DNA of 64,000 bases from Proteles cristata cristata. Taxonomy: Eukaryota; Chordata; Mammalia; Carnivora; Hyaenidae. Below the pieces are notes generated by a model. The model saw nothing but the letters and a program-made list of their open reading frames with translations, was not told the origin of the DNA and ran no database searches. A program made the position numbers and the translations under genes. This document shows, piece after piece, positions 54,882 through 63,760 of the stretch. The stretch spans positions 2,232,001 to 2,296,000 of the forward strand of contig JAESUZ010004534.1 in assembly GCA_017311185.1 (NCBI GenBank), read 5' to 3'. Positions within the stretch are counted from its first letter, which is position 1; each line of letters begins with the position of its first letter.

Positions 54882-55379
54882 AAGTTTTTAAATATTTTGC
54901 ACTTTTTTAGTTTCCTTAAATTTTTTTTTTATCAGATCTGGCTCTTTTTGCATTTCTACATACCTTTTAGCTGTATTTCTTTTTCTATCATGTTTTGTCT
55001 TCTTGTCTCTTTTTAATACTTCTTTCATGTTTTAAATTCCCGACTTTGTCGAATGTACTAAAAAAGCGCAGTGTAGCTTAGTTCCCATTTGGTAACAGAG
55101 TTTCAGTCAGATGTTTCAACTAAAATAACTTTAAAGTAAGTCCTGCCTTCAGAGTGTGGGCATGTAAAATAAACAATCAAATGTAGTAAAGCACCCAGAA
55201 ACTAGCATCAGTGGGAAGCCATTGCTGTCTATTAACCCCGAAGGACCCAAAGATTAAAACTATGTTTCTAGAGCCTCTTGTGAGTTGAAGCCTTTCAGAA
55301 GGGCTGAACATGACATATTACATAGTACACAGGGATTTGGCTAAGCCGTTGGCAGAAATGCAGTGCCACTGCAGAAAAG
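54882..55379. other. No recognisable feature
   Basis: About 500 bp, T-rich to 55040, then mixed composition with nothing identified. Confidence 0.45.
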
Positions 55380-55575
55380 GGGAGAAGAAATATCCAGAGA
55401 TCCTGCTTATCTCTCAGTTTCCAGTCTCCTGCCTGTGCTTGCCATAGGTCTGGACAGTTGATGTCAAACATCAAGAATGCTTAGATGATGCAATCGACAG
55501 GGGCCAAGACAAGTCTCAGGGCAAAGGGCAAAGAAGTAAGAAATGGATCATGGGAGCAAAATGAGATATACTTCT
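55380..55575. mobile_element. Possible ancient interspersed repeat
   Basis: CCAGTCTCCTGCCTGTGCTT, GCCATAGGTCTGGACAGTTG, GGCCAAGACAAGTCTCAGGG and GAAATGGATCATGGGAGC recall the end of a dispersed mammalian repeat (CCAGTGCTTCCCATTGGC … GGGTCAGCCTCC … GAATGGATCTGG). Family unknown, weak similarity. Confidence 0.4.
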
Positions 55576-56185
55576 ATATACACCTTCTAAAATAAAATTC
55601 AGTTTCTAATGGCAAGTCATTTTCCTATTATGCTCTTATTCTTCTAATTTTGTGGTGCTAAAATTTTCAGTTTCTTAATTTCATTTAGTCACCCTCATTC
55701 ATGAGCCTATTATGTCCTGTTAATTTAATGTATTAACAGAAACTTAGGGCTCTTCTATCTTTTATTTCAATGTTTAACTGTCATTGATATTCACCTGTTT
55801 CTTAAGTGAAATATATGTTATATGTGCTGAATTTCTTAATATCTTTCTCATGTTCTATCTTATTTCATGTGCATTTTCTAGTCTGAAGAAGAATTTTCTG
55901 GATTTACTATGGTTTTCTCACTATGAATTCGTATTCTTATACATAATCTGAAGCAGTCATCTCATTCTTTTTCCTTGCAATTTCTATAGTACTTCAACTT
56001 CTGAACAATTCCAAGTTAATTCCCTCCCAACTCCATTATCCAGTATAAAATGCCACCTATATTTCACTTCCTTGCCACTTCTTTTTGTTCTTATTGGATC
56101 TAAAAACTCTTGTGTCACTCTAACAAAAAGAGAGGTTAATGGAGGAAATTGGACCAAGAAACAGCTGGCTATCATAGCATACAGG

Positions 56186-56186
<1 letters not shown>
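55576..56186. other. No recognisable feature
   Basis: About 610 bp of AT-rich DNA before the TG microsatellite. Frames of 63-72 codons here have no family resemblance. Confidence 0.45.

Positions 56187-56227
<41 letters not shown>
56187..56227 (+). repeat. (TG)20 microsatellite
   Basis: Pure TG dinucleotide run of 41 bp. The CVCVCV part of the 72-codon frame here is its translation. Confidence 0.99.
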
Positions 56228-56229
<2 letters not shown>

Positions 56230-56670
56230 TCTTTATCCTCTCGTTGATGAAAATTTTATACCTGTACAGTATGTTAATGTAGTAAAGTAGGTTGCCATTT
56301 TACAAGGATAGTTAATACCTTCCTGCCTTCATGTAGATGTGGTGAGTGGAAATTCTCCAGCTGTTTGGCTCATTGATAAGCAGGTCTACTTTTAGGAGCA
56401 TTTCAAAAGAAAGGGAGAAGGGATGAAAGAGGTTGCATTGGGTACTACTGGCTTTTCATTATCATTGTTCATTGTTTCTTTCACTTAGTTATTACTTAGA
56501 TATCCCTGAATAGATAAAAATAATCTTCATACTTACAAGACATTTCTTAGAATCTATTCTTCAAGAAATTAAGGTCAAGAAAAAATTCATTGAGAGAAGT
56601 AAATAAAAATTTAAAAATCTACTTAATTTCTTTAGCCAATCCTTTTAGTTTTTTGGATTTAAACCTTAAT
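56228..56670. other. No recognisable feature
   Basis: About 440 bp without an identified repeat or gene. Confidence 0.45.
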
Positions 56671-56874
56671 TTTTTAAAAATTTACTTTGAGAGACAGAGA
56701 GAGAGAAAGCCAATGGGGGACGGGCAGAGAGAGAGGGAGAGAGAGAATCCCAAGTAGGATCCACACTGTCAGCACAGAGCCCAATGCAAGATTCAATCCA
56801 GTGAACCATGAGGTCATGATCTGAGCTCAGATCAAGAGCCAGACACTTAACCCACTGAGCCACCCAGGCACCCC
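56671..56874 (-). mobile_element. Older-type CAN SINE
   Basis: TTTACTTTGAGAGACAGAGA, GGGACGGGCAGAGAGAGAGG, AGAATCCCAAGTAGGATCC, AGATCAAGAGCCAGACACTT, CACTGAGCCACCCAGGCACC. Its head lies only 31 bp from the head of the next SINE, in opposite orientation. No clear TSD. Confidence 0.94.
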
Positions 56875-56905
56875 TGGCAAGTATCTTTCAGATGAGAGCC
56901 AAATA

Positions 56906-57061
56906 TGGGCACCTGGGTAGCTCAGTCAGTTAAGCATCAGGCTTTTGATTTTGACTCAGGTCATGATCTGACCATGAGATCAAGTCCCAAGATCCATGCC
57001 CAGTATGGAGCCTGCTTAAGATTCTCTCTCTTCCTCTCCCTCTGCCCCTCCCCCATTGCTG

Positions 57062-57092
<31 letters not shown>

Positions 57093-57095
57093 AAT
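56906..57095 (+). mobile_element. Old CAN SINE subtype with TSD
   Basis: GGGCACCTGGGTAGCTCAGT, A box TAGCTCAGTCAG, GGCTTTTGATTTTGACTCAGG, ATGAGATCAAGTCCC, CCAGTATGGAGCCTGCTTAA, CCTCTCCCTCTGCCCCTCCC, CT run. The TTTTGATTTTGACTCAGG head and ATCAAGTCCC body differ from the felid-type copies and recall an older carnivore-wide subtype. TSD GATGAGAGCCAAATA (56891-56905) and GATGAGAACCAATTA (57096-57110), 13 of 15. Confidence 0.95.
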
Positions 57096-57110
57096 GATGA
57101 GAACCAATTA

Positions 57111-57485
57111 AAGATCATATATTAATATCATCTTGTTTTCATTTGAATTGTTAAGATTGTGTTATATCTGCTGAAAACCTAGATAATAGACTTTTCTTCA
57201 AGGGGATTTGGGGTCACGTAGTTTATTGTTTGAGAGAAGGGTTTGGGGCATTAAAAAAATAGTGTCTCGTATATGGCCAGGATTAGCTTTCTTTCCTTGA
57301 CTAAAATACTACTGGCTTTGAAAGTTAATTTACTCCTCATTGACTCTTTATGACTAACCTGTGAAAGCATATTTTTAATCACATAAATATTTTCTTTGAA
57401 GTAATTTATTGTGTCTTTTCTTTTCTTGTTAATTTTTCAACATCTAGAGATATCTTTCTCTAGTCCTCTAACTTCCTCCAAAATT
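57111..57485. other. No recognisable feature
   Basis: About 375 bp of AT-rich DNA. Confidence 0.45.
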
Positions 57486-57505
57486 CTACATGCCCACACA
57501 TTTTA

Positions 57506-58236
57506 TTTTTATTTATTTTATTTTTAATATAGTTTATTGTCGAGTTGGTTTCCATATAACATCCAGTGCTCATCCCCACAAGTGCCCTCCTCCATGCCCA
57601 TCACCCCCCTTCCGCTCTCCCCCACCTCCATCAACCCTCAGTTTGTTCTCAGTATTTAAAAGTCTCTTATGGTTTGCCTCCCTCTCTCGCCATAATTATT
57701 TTTTCCTCTTACCCTCCCCCATGGTCTTCTGTTAAGTTTCTCCTGATCCACATATGAGTGAAAACGTATGGTATCTGTCTTTCTCTGCCTGACTTATTTA
57801 ACTTAGCATAATACCCTCCAGTTCCTTCCACTTTGCTAAAAATGGCCAGATTTCATTCTTTCTCATTGCCATGTAGTATTCCATTGTATAGACAAACCAC
57901 ATCTTCTTGATCCATTCATCAGTTGATGAACATTTAGGGTCTTTCCATGATTTGGCTATTGTTGAGAATGCTATGAACATAGCATTCTCATAGCATTTTT
58001 GGGGTCCATGTGTCCCTATGCATCAGCACTCCTGTATCCCTTGGGTAGCTTCCTAGCAGTGCTATTGCTGGGTCATAGGGGAGTTCTATTGTTAATTTTT
58101 TGAGGAACCTCCACACTGTTTTCCAGAGGGGCTGTACCAGTTTACATTCCCACCAACAGTGTAAGAGGGTACCCGTCTCTCCACATCCTTGCCAGCTTCT
58201 ATAGTATCCTGATTTGTTCATCTTAGCCACTCTGAC
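57506..58236 (-). mobile_element. 5'-truncated felid L1 with 20-bp TSD
   Basis: 731 bp: impure T/A tail (57506-57530), 3' UTR (TAGTTTATTGTCGAGTTGG onward) and ORF2 C-terminus in reverse. TSD CTACATGCCCACACATTTTA (57486-57505) and CTACATGTTCACACATTTTA (58237-58256), 18 of 20 identical. The 80-codon frame 58230-57988 and 60-codon frame 57980-57798 are ORF2p C-terminal pieces, split by a palindromic lesion at 57964-57989. Confidence 0.96.
57964..57989. repeat. 26-bp perfect palindrome (hairpin) inside L1
   Basis: GAGAATGCTATG, then AA, then CATAGCATTCTC: two 12-bp arms in perfect inverted complementarity. The sister L1s at 26370-26395 and 44340-44365 read GAGAGTGCTGCTATGAACAT or similar without the right arm, so the right arm is an insertion copied from the complement of the left. 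Confidence 0.97.
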
Positions 58237-58293
58237 CTACATGTTCACACATTTTAAAGATATTTTTTTAATCATCAAAGACAGAAAGAAACA

Positions 58294-58534
58294 GGGGCAC
58301 CTTGGTGGCTCATTCTTTGAGTGACCAACTTTGGTTCACGTCATGATTTCACGGTTTGTGGGTTTGGTCCCGCATCAGGCTCTGTGCTCACAGCTTGCTC
58401 AGAGTCTGGAGCCTGTTTTGGATTCTGTGTCTCCTTCTCTCTCTCTGCCCCTACCCCATTTGTGCTTGTGCTCTCTCTCCCTCTCTCTCACTCTCTCTTT
58501 TTCTCTCTCTCAATAATAAATAAATGTAAGAAAA
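58294..58534 (+). mobile_element. CAN SINE with 17-bp TSD
   Basis: GGGGCACCTTGGTGGCTCAT, GGTTTGTGGGTTTGGTCCCG (B box decayed), GCTCACAGCTTGCTCAGAGT, GGATTCTGTGTCTCC, long CT-rich run, AATAATAAATAAATG tail. TSD AAAGACAGAAAGAAACA (58277-58293) and AAAGACAGAATGAAACA (58535-58551), one mismatch. Confidence 0.97.
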
Positions 58535-58551
58535 AAAGACAGAATGAAACA

Positions 58552-59799
58552 AAGCTAGTTATTTTATAATTACTCCCATTTGTAAGGTAGAGTTATATCA
58601 ATCAATAACTCTTAACTTCATACCTTCTGTTAGTATTTAGTCTGATGGCTTACTTTTAAGGACAGATTTTTAAAAGATAAGTTCAACATTTCTAGAAGTA
58701 GCTGTTGATAGAACCCAGGAATCTGTAATAATACATATGAAACTTAACAGGGGAATTCAATGACATTGCACTGAATGGTAAACATAGCTATAAAGAGAGA
58801 AAGCATATTTTGCAATTCCAGCCAATGGAATAACTGACGGGGGAAAAGAAGCTAACATCTTTCTATCTTTATAAATTGCTGATCAATAAATCATACTTTA
58901 AAGGGAGCTGAGTAATTACTGTATGAGGCTTGAAGCAATGGAATCCTCATTTACATAGTAACAGACACTTACAGCAATAATTCCTGTCATGGGCTTGTAT
59001 AAGTTTAACATGATAAATTACACCAATAATACAGATTGATTTTTCTAATGCATAATAATAAGGCATTACAGTGTCTGAAAATACATTGTCAAAAGTTCAG
59101 AAATAACAGAAGTAAAACCAGTGAATTACTGAGGCAGAAATTAGTAAAAGTTTATTGTGCACACACCAAAAATACAGTTTGCTAATCAAAAGTATTCAAC
59201 CAATACATGAAATCAGGCTCAGAGGCATATTGTTATATAGCAGGTTATACAGCAAAAAAGTAGTGACTGTTTATTCTTCATAGTGATTGGTTATAATATT
59301 AAAATGTTTTTAAATGGTTGGAGCTGGTCAGTGATTACCTTATATCACCCTTGGGAAATAGTTTTAAGTTTTGCTTATGATTTTCAGAGGCATCAGCAAG
59401 AAATGACCCAAGTTAATCTTGCAAAATAAGATAAATTAAGCTTCGTTTTTGTCACTAAACTGTTTTGTCTGTTCAGGGAATTTTCAAGACTGGTCTCCAT
59501 GGGTTTTTTACTATTATTATTTTAACAACATATTTACTTACTATAGAAAAATGTAGCATTAATTAAAAGATTAAAATTAATTGTGAAATATATGTAGTCA
59601 TACTTAAAGGATCTTCAACTTTGCAGGGTGGGAGGATGGAATATTATGGTAGATTTCTAGATTTTAAAAATGGTTCATTATATTAAAGACAAAGATATCA
59701 TTAAATTTGCTTAATATCATTTGGATTGTAGATTTTTCAACAGATGGGCAAGCAATGGGACTAATATTTGTGTCCAAAGACTTTCAGAAAATTGAGGTT
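58552..59799. other. No recognisable feature
   Basis: About 1.25 kb of AT-rich DNA with no anchored repeat, gene or ORF of note. Confidence 0.5.
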
Positions 59800-60825
59800 A
59801 CAGTGCATACTGCCTCCTGGAATTCTGGAGAGAGAGAGAATACAGAGAATCAGAGCCAAGATCAACTTAGCTAGAGGAGAAGACATGACAGCCATAATCT
59901 AGATAAACACCAGAATGTTATGTTTTTAAATACTTATTTATTTTGGGGAGAGTGCAAGCTGAGGAGGAGCAGAGAGGGGGGACAGAGAATTGAAGTTGGT
60001 TCTGCGGTGACAGGCTGACAGCAGAAAGCCCGATGTGGGGCTTGAACTCACAAACCATGAGATCATGACCTGAGCTGTGGTCAGACACTCAACCAACTGA
60101 GCCACCCAGGTGTCCCCCGAATGTTAATTTTGATGAATTTCTGGGGAGTGAATGTAGATTCTCATGAGAATGGGAAGCTACAGAATGCCCAGTGTTTTGA
60201 GGGCCACCATACTATAGGCTTTACCTTCATGAACGCTACCAGTTTCTCATGACAAAAAGACAAAAAAACAAACAAGCAACGAAAACAAATGAATACTATC
60301 ATTTTTCCTTCCTGGAAGAAGGAAAAGGTATACACTCTGAAGATTGTTCAGGGCATTCTCCTTAACAGTAGCAAAGGCCTACTTTGCAGGGCAAAAGACA
60401 TTATAGAACTTACCCAATCTAGGAGTAGGGCAATTTCATGAAACCAGTAAGCTCTAGTTTTTCTGTCTCACCTAAGAGAGGTGGAAAAAAGCTAAAAAGC
60501 ACTTGGGAAAGTTATAGCCTGGGTATACAAGCCCACTGAGAAGCTGAGACTTTATCATAGGATTATAGGAAAGTTCATTTCCCTGCATCTTACCACCATA
60601 TCAGCAGTGCCTCAGTTTAACAGTGGATACAAAGGAAAGAGCTGTAAGACTCTGTTTAAGAATGAGTTCTAGGGGTAACCCAAAGACAACAAGAGGAACA
60701 ACAACAACAAAAAAAAAAGACACCAGAGGAAATTGAACCTCTAGCACCTGTACCTATGGCAAACATCAAGCACAGCTTAAATCCTAGCCAGATAAATATA
60801 GAACCTCCCACTATATAATAGGGTT
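59800..60825 (+). mobile_element. Ancient L1M 5' region, interrupted by a SINE
   Basis: TTTTCTGTCTCACCTAAGAG, AGCACTTGGGAAAGTTATAG, GCTGAGACTTTATCATAGGA, TCAGCAGTGCCTCAGTTTAA, AACCCAAAGACAACAAGAGG, TTGAACCTCTAGCACCTG and GCCAGATAAATATAGAACCT follow in order a 5' block of an old L1M as I recall it. A SINE at 59921-60118 splits it. The limit on the left is approximate. Confidence 0.6.
59921..60118 (-). mobile_element. CAN SINE
   Basis: TGTTTTTAAATACTTATTTATT, GGAGAGTGCAAGCTGAGG, CAGAAAGCCCGATGTGGGGC, AACCAACTGAGCCACCCAGG, TGTCCCC. Short TSD GAATGTTA (59913-59920 and 60119-60126). Confidence 0.94.
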
Positions 60826-60844
60826 TATTTCTTCACTTACTATT

Positions 60845-61055
60845 CATTTATTTATTATTGTTTATTTACTCTTAGAGAGAGACAGTGTGAGAGGGTATGA
60901 GAGGGGGAGGAGCAGAGAGAGGTAGACACAGAGTCTGAAAAAGGCTCCAGGCTCTGAGCCGTCAGCACAGAACCTGAAATGGGATTCGACTCACAAACTG
61001 AGATCATGACCTGAGCTGAACTCAGTCGCTTAACTGACTGAGCCACCCAGACTCC
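60845..61055 (-). mobile_element. CAN SINE with 19-bp TSD
   Basis: TTTATTTACTCTTAGAGAGA, GAGTCTGAAAAAGGCTCCAG, GAGCCGTCAGCACAGAACC, AACTGACTGAGCCACCCAGA. TSD TATTTCTTCACTTACTATT (60826-60844) and TATTTCTTCACTTCCTATT (61056-61074), one mismatch. Confidence 0.97.
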
Positions 61056-61084
61056 TATTTCTTCACTTCCTATTAACTAATATA

Positions 61085-61560
61085 TCATGACACATTTTCA
61101 GTAAAATTAACCAGGCATGGCCCCCAGAAGAAACTCCGTACCATTAGCAGTCATTCTCCTGTCCTTCCTTCCTATTCCCCTTCTCAGACAGACATTGTAA
61201 TTTCCCTTAGCCTACTTATTATCTATAGAATATATTTTGAGGTTTATAATATACATGTAGAAATAAAATGTGTGATAGTAGTACAATGGCTAGGATGGGA
61301 ATAATAAAAAATATTCCAAAATTAGGGAGTGATGAGATTGCAGAACTTTGTGAAACACTGAATGGTACACTTCAAAATGGCAAATTTTAGATTATATAAA
61401 TTATATATCAATAAAGCTATTTTTTAACTTACAAGTATATATGATGTCTCTACAAATTCCTCCATTCTGGGCATTTCAAATAAATGAAGTCATATAAGAT
61501 GCTGTATTTTGTGACTGCCTTCTTTTTACTTAGCAAAATGTTTTCAAGGTTCATCCATTT
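61085..61560 (-). mobile_element. Ancient L1M 3' region, antisense, split by an opposite L1 fragment
   Basis: Left part 61085-61180: AGAAGAAACTCCGTACCATT, AGCAGTCATTCTCCTGTCC. Right part 61440-61560: TTCATTCTGGGCATTTCAAAT-type text (CATTCTGGGCATTTCAAATA), GAAGTCATATAAGATGCTGT, ACTTAGCAAAATGTTTTCAA, GGTTCATCCATTTCTG. Both are the antisense of one L1M 3' region in consecutive order, so the sense fragment between them (61180-61432) was inserted later. Confidence 0.66.
61180..61432 (+). mobile_element. L1M 3' terminus, sense, nested in the antisense L1M
   Basis: AATGGCTAGGATGGGAATAA, TTGCAGAACTTTGTGAAACA, TGAATGGTACACTTCAAAAT, GGCAAATTTTAGATTATATA and ATATATCAATAAAGC are the end of an L1M 3' UTR (cf. 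the 14105-14820 copy: TTGAATTGTATACTTTAAA, ATGTGAATTATACCTCAATA). No TSD is clear. Confidence 0.7.
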
Positions 61561-61569
61561 CTGAAAAAA

Positions 61570-61735
61570 ACATATCCATTTACATTTAATGGGGTTACTG
61601 ATAAGATTTTCGTCTGTCATTTTGCTATTTGGGCCTTTTTGAAAATGTCTTTTGCCTATTTATTCCTCTACTCCTCCATTACTGCTTTCTTTTATATAAA
61701 AAGATATTTTTCTGGTGTGCTATTTTACAATAATA
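61570..61735 (-). mobile_element. Ancient L1 ORF2 endonuclease fragment, antisense
   Basis: TCCATTTACATTTAATGGGG, GTCTGTCATTTTGCTATTTG and CTCTACTCCTCCATTACTGC correspond to the antisense region at the start of L1 ORF2 (cf. CCCATTTACATTCAGTGTTA at 48027). Confidence 0.65.
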
Positions 61736-61960
61736 CATTAGAAGAACACTTCGAATTGGTAAAGATGTTTTTATTAGGAAATGAAAGAATTAACCAAACA
61801 ACTGAATTGTACTTTATCAAAATTAAAACTTTTTGCTGTTTAGAACACTATGCTGAGGGAATGAAAAGGCAAGCCCTAAACTGGAGAAAATATTCAAAAT
61901 GTTTATATTTGACAAGGGATTGTATCCAGATTGTATACTCTTAAAATTTAATAATAAGGA

Positions 61961-62100
61961 GGTGCGCCTGGGTGACTCAGTAGGGTTAAGTGCCTGGAGC
62001 CTCCTTCGGATCCTGTGTCTTCCTCTCTCTCTCTGCCCCTCCCCGCTCATGCTCTGTCTCTCTCAAAAAATGAGTATATATTTAAAAAATTGTTTTAACT
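61961..62100 (+). mobile_element. Internally deleted CAN SINE
   Basis: Head GGTGCGCCTGGGTGACTCAG then AGGGTTAAG joins directly to TGCCTGGAGCCTCCTTCGG, so the stretch holding the B box and about 80 bp of body is missing. CT-rich run and tail remain. TSD TAATAAGGA (61952-61960 and 62101-62109). Confidence 0.9.
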
Positions 62101-62435
62101 TAATAAGGAAACAAACAAAAAAAAGGCAAAACATATTTCACAAGAGGAGATACATGAATGACCAACAAACAGATAAAAAGATGTTCTACATCATTAGTCA
62201 CTAGAGAAATGAAACATATAACTATAATGAGATACCACTTCATACACACCAGAAAGTTTAAAATAAAATAAAAAATCTCTATACTGCCCAGTGTTAGTGA
62301 AGATGTGGAGTAATTGGATATTTTAAATATGCTAGTGTAAAATGAAATAACCATCCTGAAAAATTGTATTTCCATTTCTTATAAAGTTAAACATATAATT
62401 GCCATATAACCCAATAATTCCACTTCTGAGTATTT

Positions 62436-62662
62436 TTTTTTAATTTTTTTTAATGTTTTTATTTATTTCTAGGAGAGAAAGAGAGAGAGACAGCATGAGC
62501 AGGGGAGGGCCAGAGAGAGAGGGAGTCACAGACTGAAACAGGCTCCAGGCTCTGAGCCGGCAGTCAGCACAGAGCCCGACGCGGGGATAGAACCCACGAA
62601 CCGCGAGATCATGACCTAAGCAAAAGTCGGGCGCTTAACCAACTAAGCCACCCAGGCGCCCC
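62436..62662 (-). mobile_element. Young-type CAN SINE with 17-bp perfect TSD
   Basis: T-rich tail, TTTATTTCTAGGAGAGAAAG, GGGAGTCACAGACTGAAAC, GAGCCGGCAGTCAGCACAG, GAACCGCGAGATCATGACC, TAAGCAAAAGTCGGGCGC, CCACCCAGGCGCCCC. Identical flanks TCCACTTCTGAGTATTT (62419-62435 and 62663-62679). It carries the AGTCACAGACTGAAAC and GACCTAAGC-type markers shared with 42840 and 53619. Confidence 0.98.
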
Positions 62663-62995
62663 TCCACTTCTGAGTATTTAAACAAGAGGAATGAAAATAT
62701 ATGTACACACAAGGAATTTAATAGAAATATTTATAGACTATTCATAACAACTGAACCAATAAACAAATTGAGTGATATTCGTACATAAACTAATCAAAAT
62801 AAAAGTAACTAGTTGCTATATGCAACAACTTGGATGAATTTTAAAACATTATGCTGACCAAGAGAAGCCAGACACAAAATTGTACATAAAATATAACTAT
62901 TTGTATTAAAATCCTAGAAGAGGTAAAAGTAATTGATTTGTCAGGAAACAAATAATTGACTGCCTGGAAGCAGGGGTGGGGAACACAGTTAGGAA

Positions 62996-63673
62996 GTGAG
63001 TGTCTACTTTAGCATGCAAGATATTATAGTGTAGTTTTTAAAATTCTTTTTATTGAACAATACCCTCCTTCGTAATGACGACAATAATGGCTAATAGTGA
63101 TGGTTCAAATAGTAGGCAGTTTATATACACACTGTGCCAGATTGTTCTACTGCCAGTTTGGTTAAGATGGGAATTGCTTTTCCATGAGTGCCTTTCTTTG
63201 CACAGGTCCAGGTTTGTGTACAAAAGAAAAGAGAGAAATGAAGTAGCAGCCATCACTCTCTGATGGTTTTTTTTTTTTAATAAAACATAGAGGTTAGTGG
63301 AGATTTCCAGCTCTCTTTTCTTGCCCAGCTTTTCATCTAAGTCATCTATCTGCTAACCAATAGTCAAGTCCACCAACCAACTCTTGATGGTGAACCTAGA
63401 AAAACAGTAATTGCATAGCAGCAAGAGCACCCCCTAGGTCTCTGAGAGCTTCCCCTCATGGTCCTATGTAGGTAGCTGGACTTGATTATTCCAGTTTCTA
63501 TGCGAGCAATGATTTTTCTGTAAACATCCAATTACCCATTCTGATTATTAATTTTCCTAGTTCCTTTGACAACTGTGTATGTTAAATTCCAATAATGACC
63601 CCCTTACCCCATACCGCTTGTAGTACTGTTGCACTGATTGAACCCTGGAGTGCTTGCTCTCTCTTTCTCTCTA

Positions 63674-63675
<2 letters not shown>
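62996..63675. other. No recognisable feature
   Basis: About 680 bp, including a T12 run near 63269-63280. Overlapping 60-70-codon frames on both strands at 63050-63260 mirror each other and have no family resemblance. Confidence 0.45.

Positions 63676-63757
<82 letters not shown>
63676..63757 (+). repeat. Compound microsatellite (TC)18(CA)23
   Basis: TC from 63676 to 63711 runs directly into CA to 63757; a CT-rich lead-in starts at about 63651. Three overlapping 90-100-codon frames here are its translations. Confidence 0.99.

Positions 63758-63760
<3 letters not shown>

Larger units (their letters stand above)
61798..62995 (+). mobile_element. Ancient L1M, ORF2 C-terminus to 3' UTR, split by two SINEs
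   Basis: AAAATTAAAACTTTTTGCTG, GAATGAAAAGGCAAGCCCTA and TGACAAGGGATTGTATCCAG lie before SINE 61961; ATATTTCACAAGAGGAGATA, AATGAGATACCACTTCATAC, GAAGATGTGGAGTAATTGG and TATAACCCAATAATTCCACT lie between the SINEs; ATTATGCTGACCAAGAGAAG and AGCCAGACACAAAATTGTAC follow SINE 62436. Consecutive L1M text in one orientation. Frames up to about 100 codons across it are mosaic and non-coding. Confidence 0.8.
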
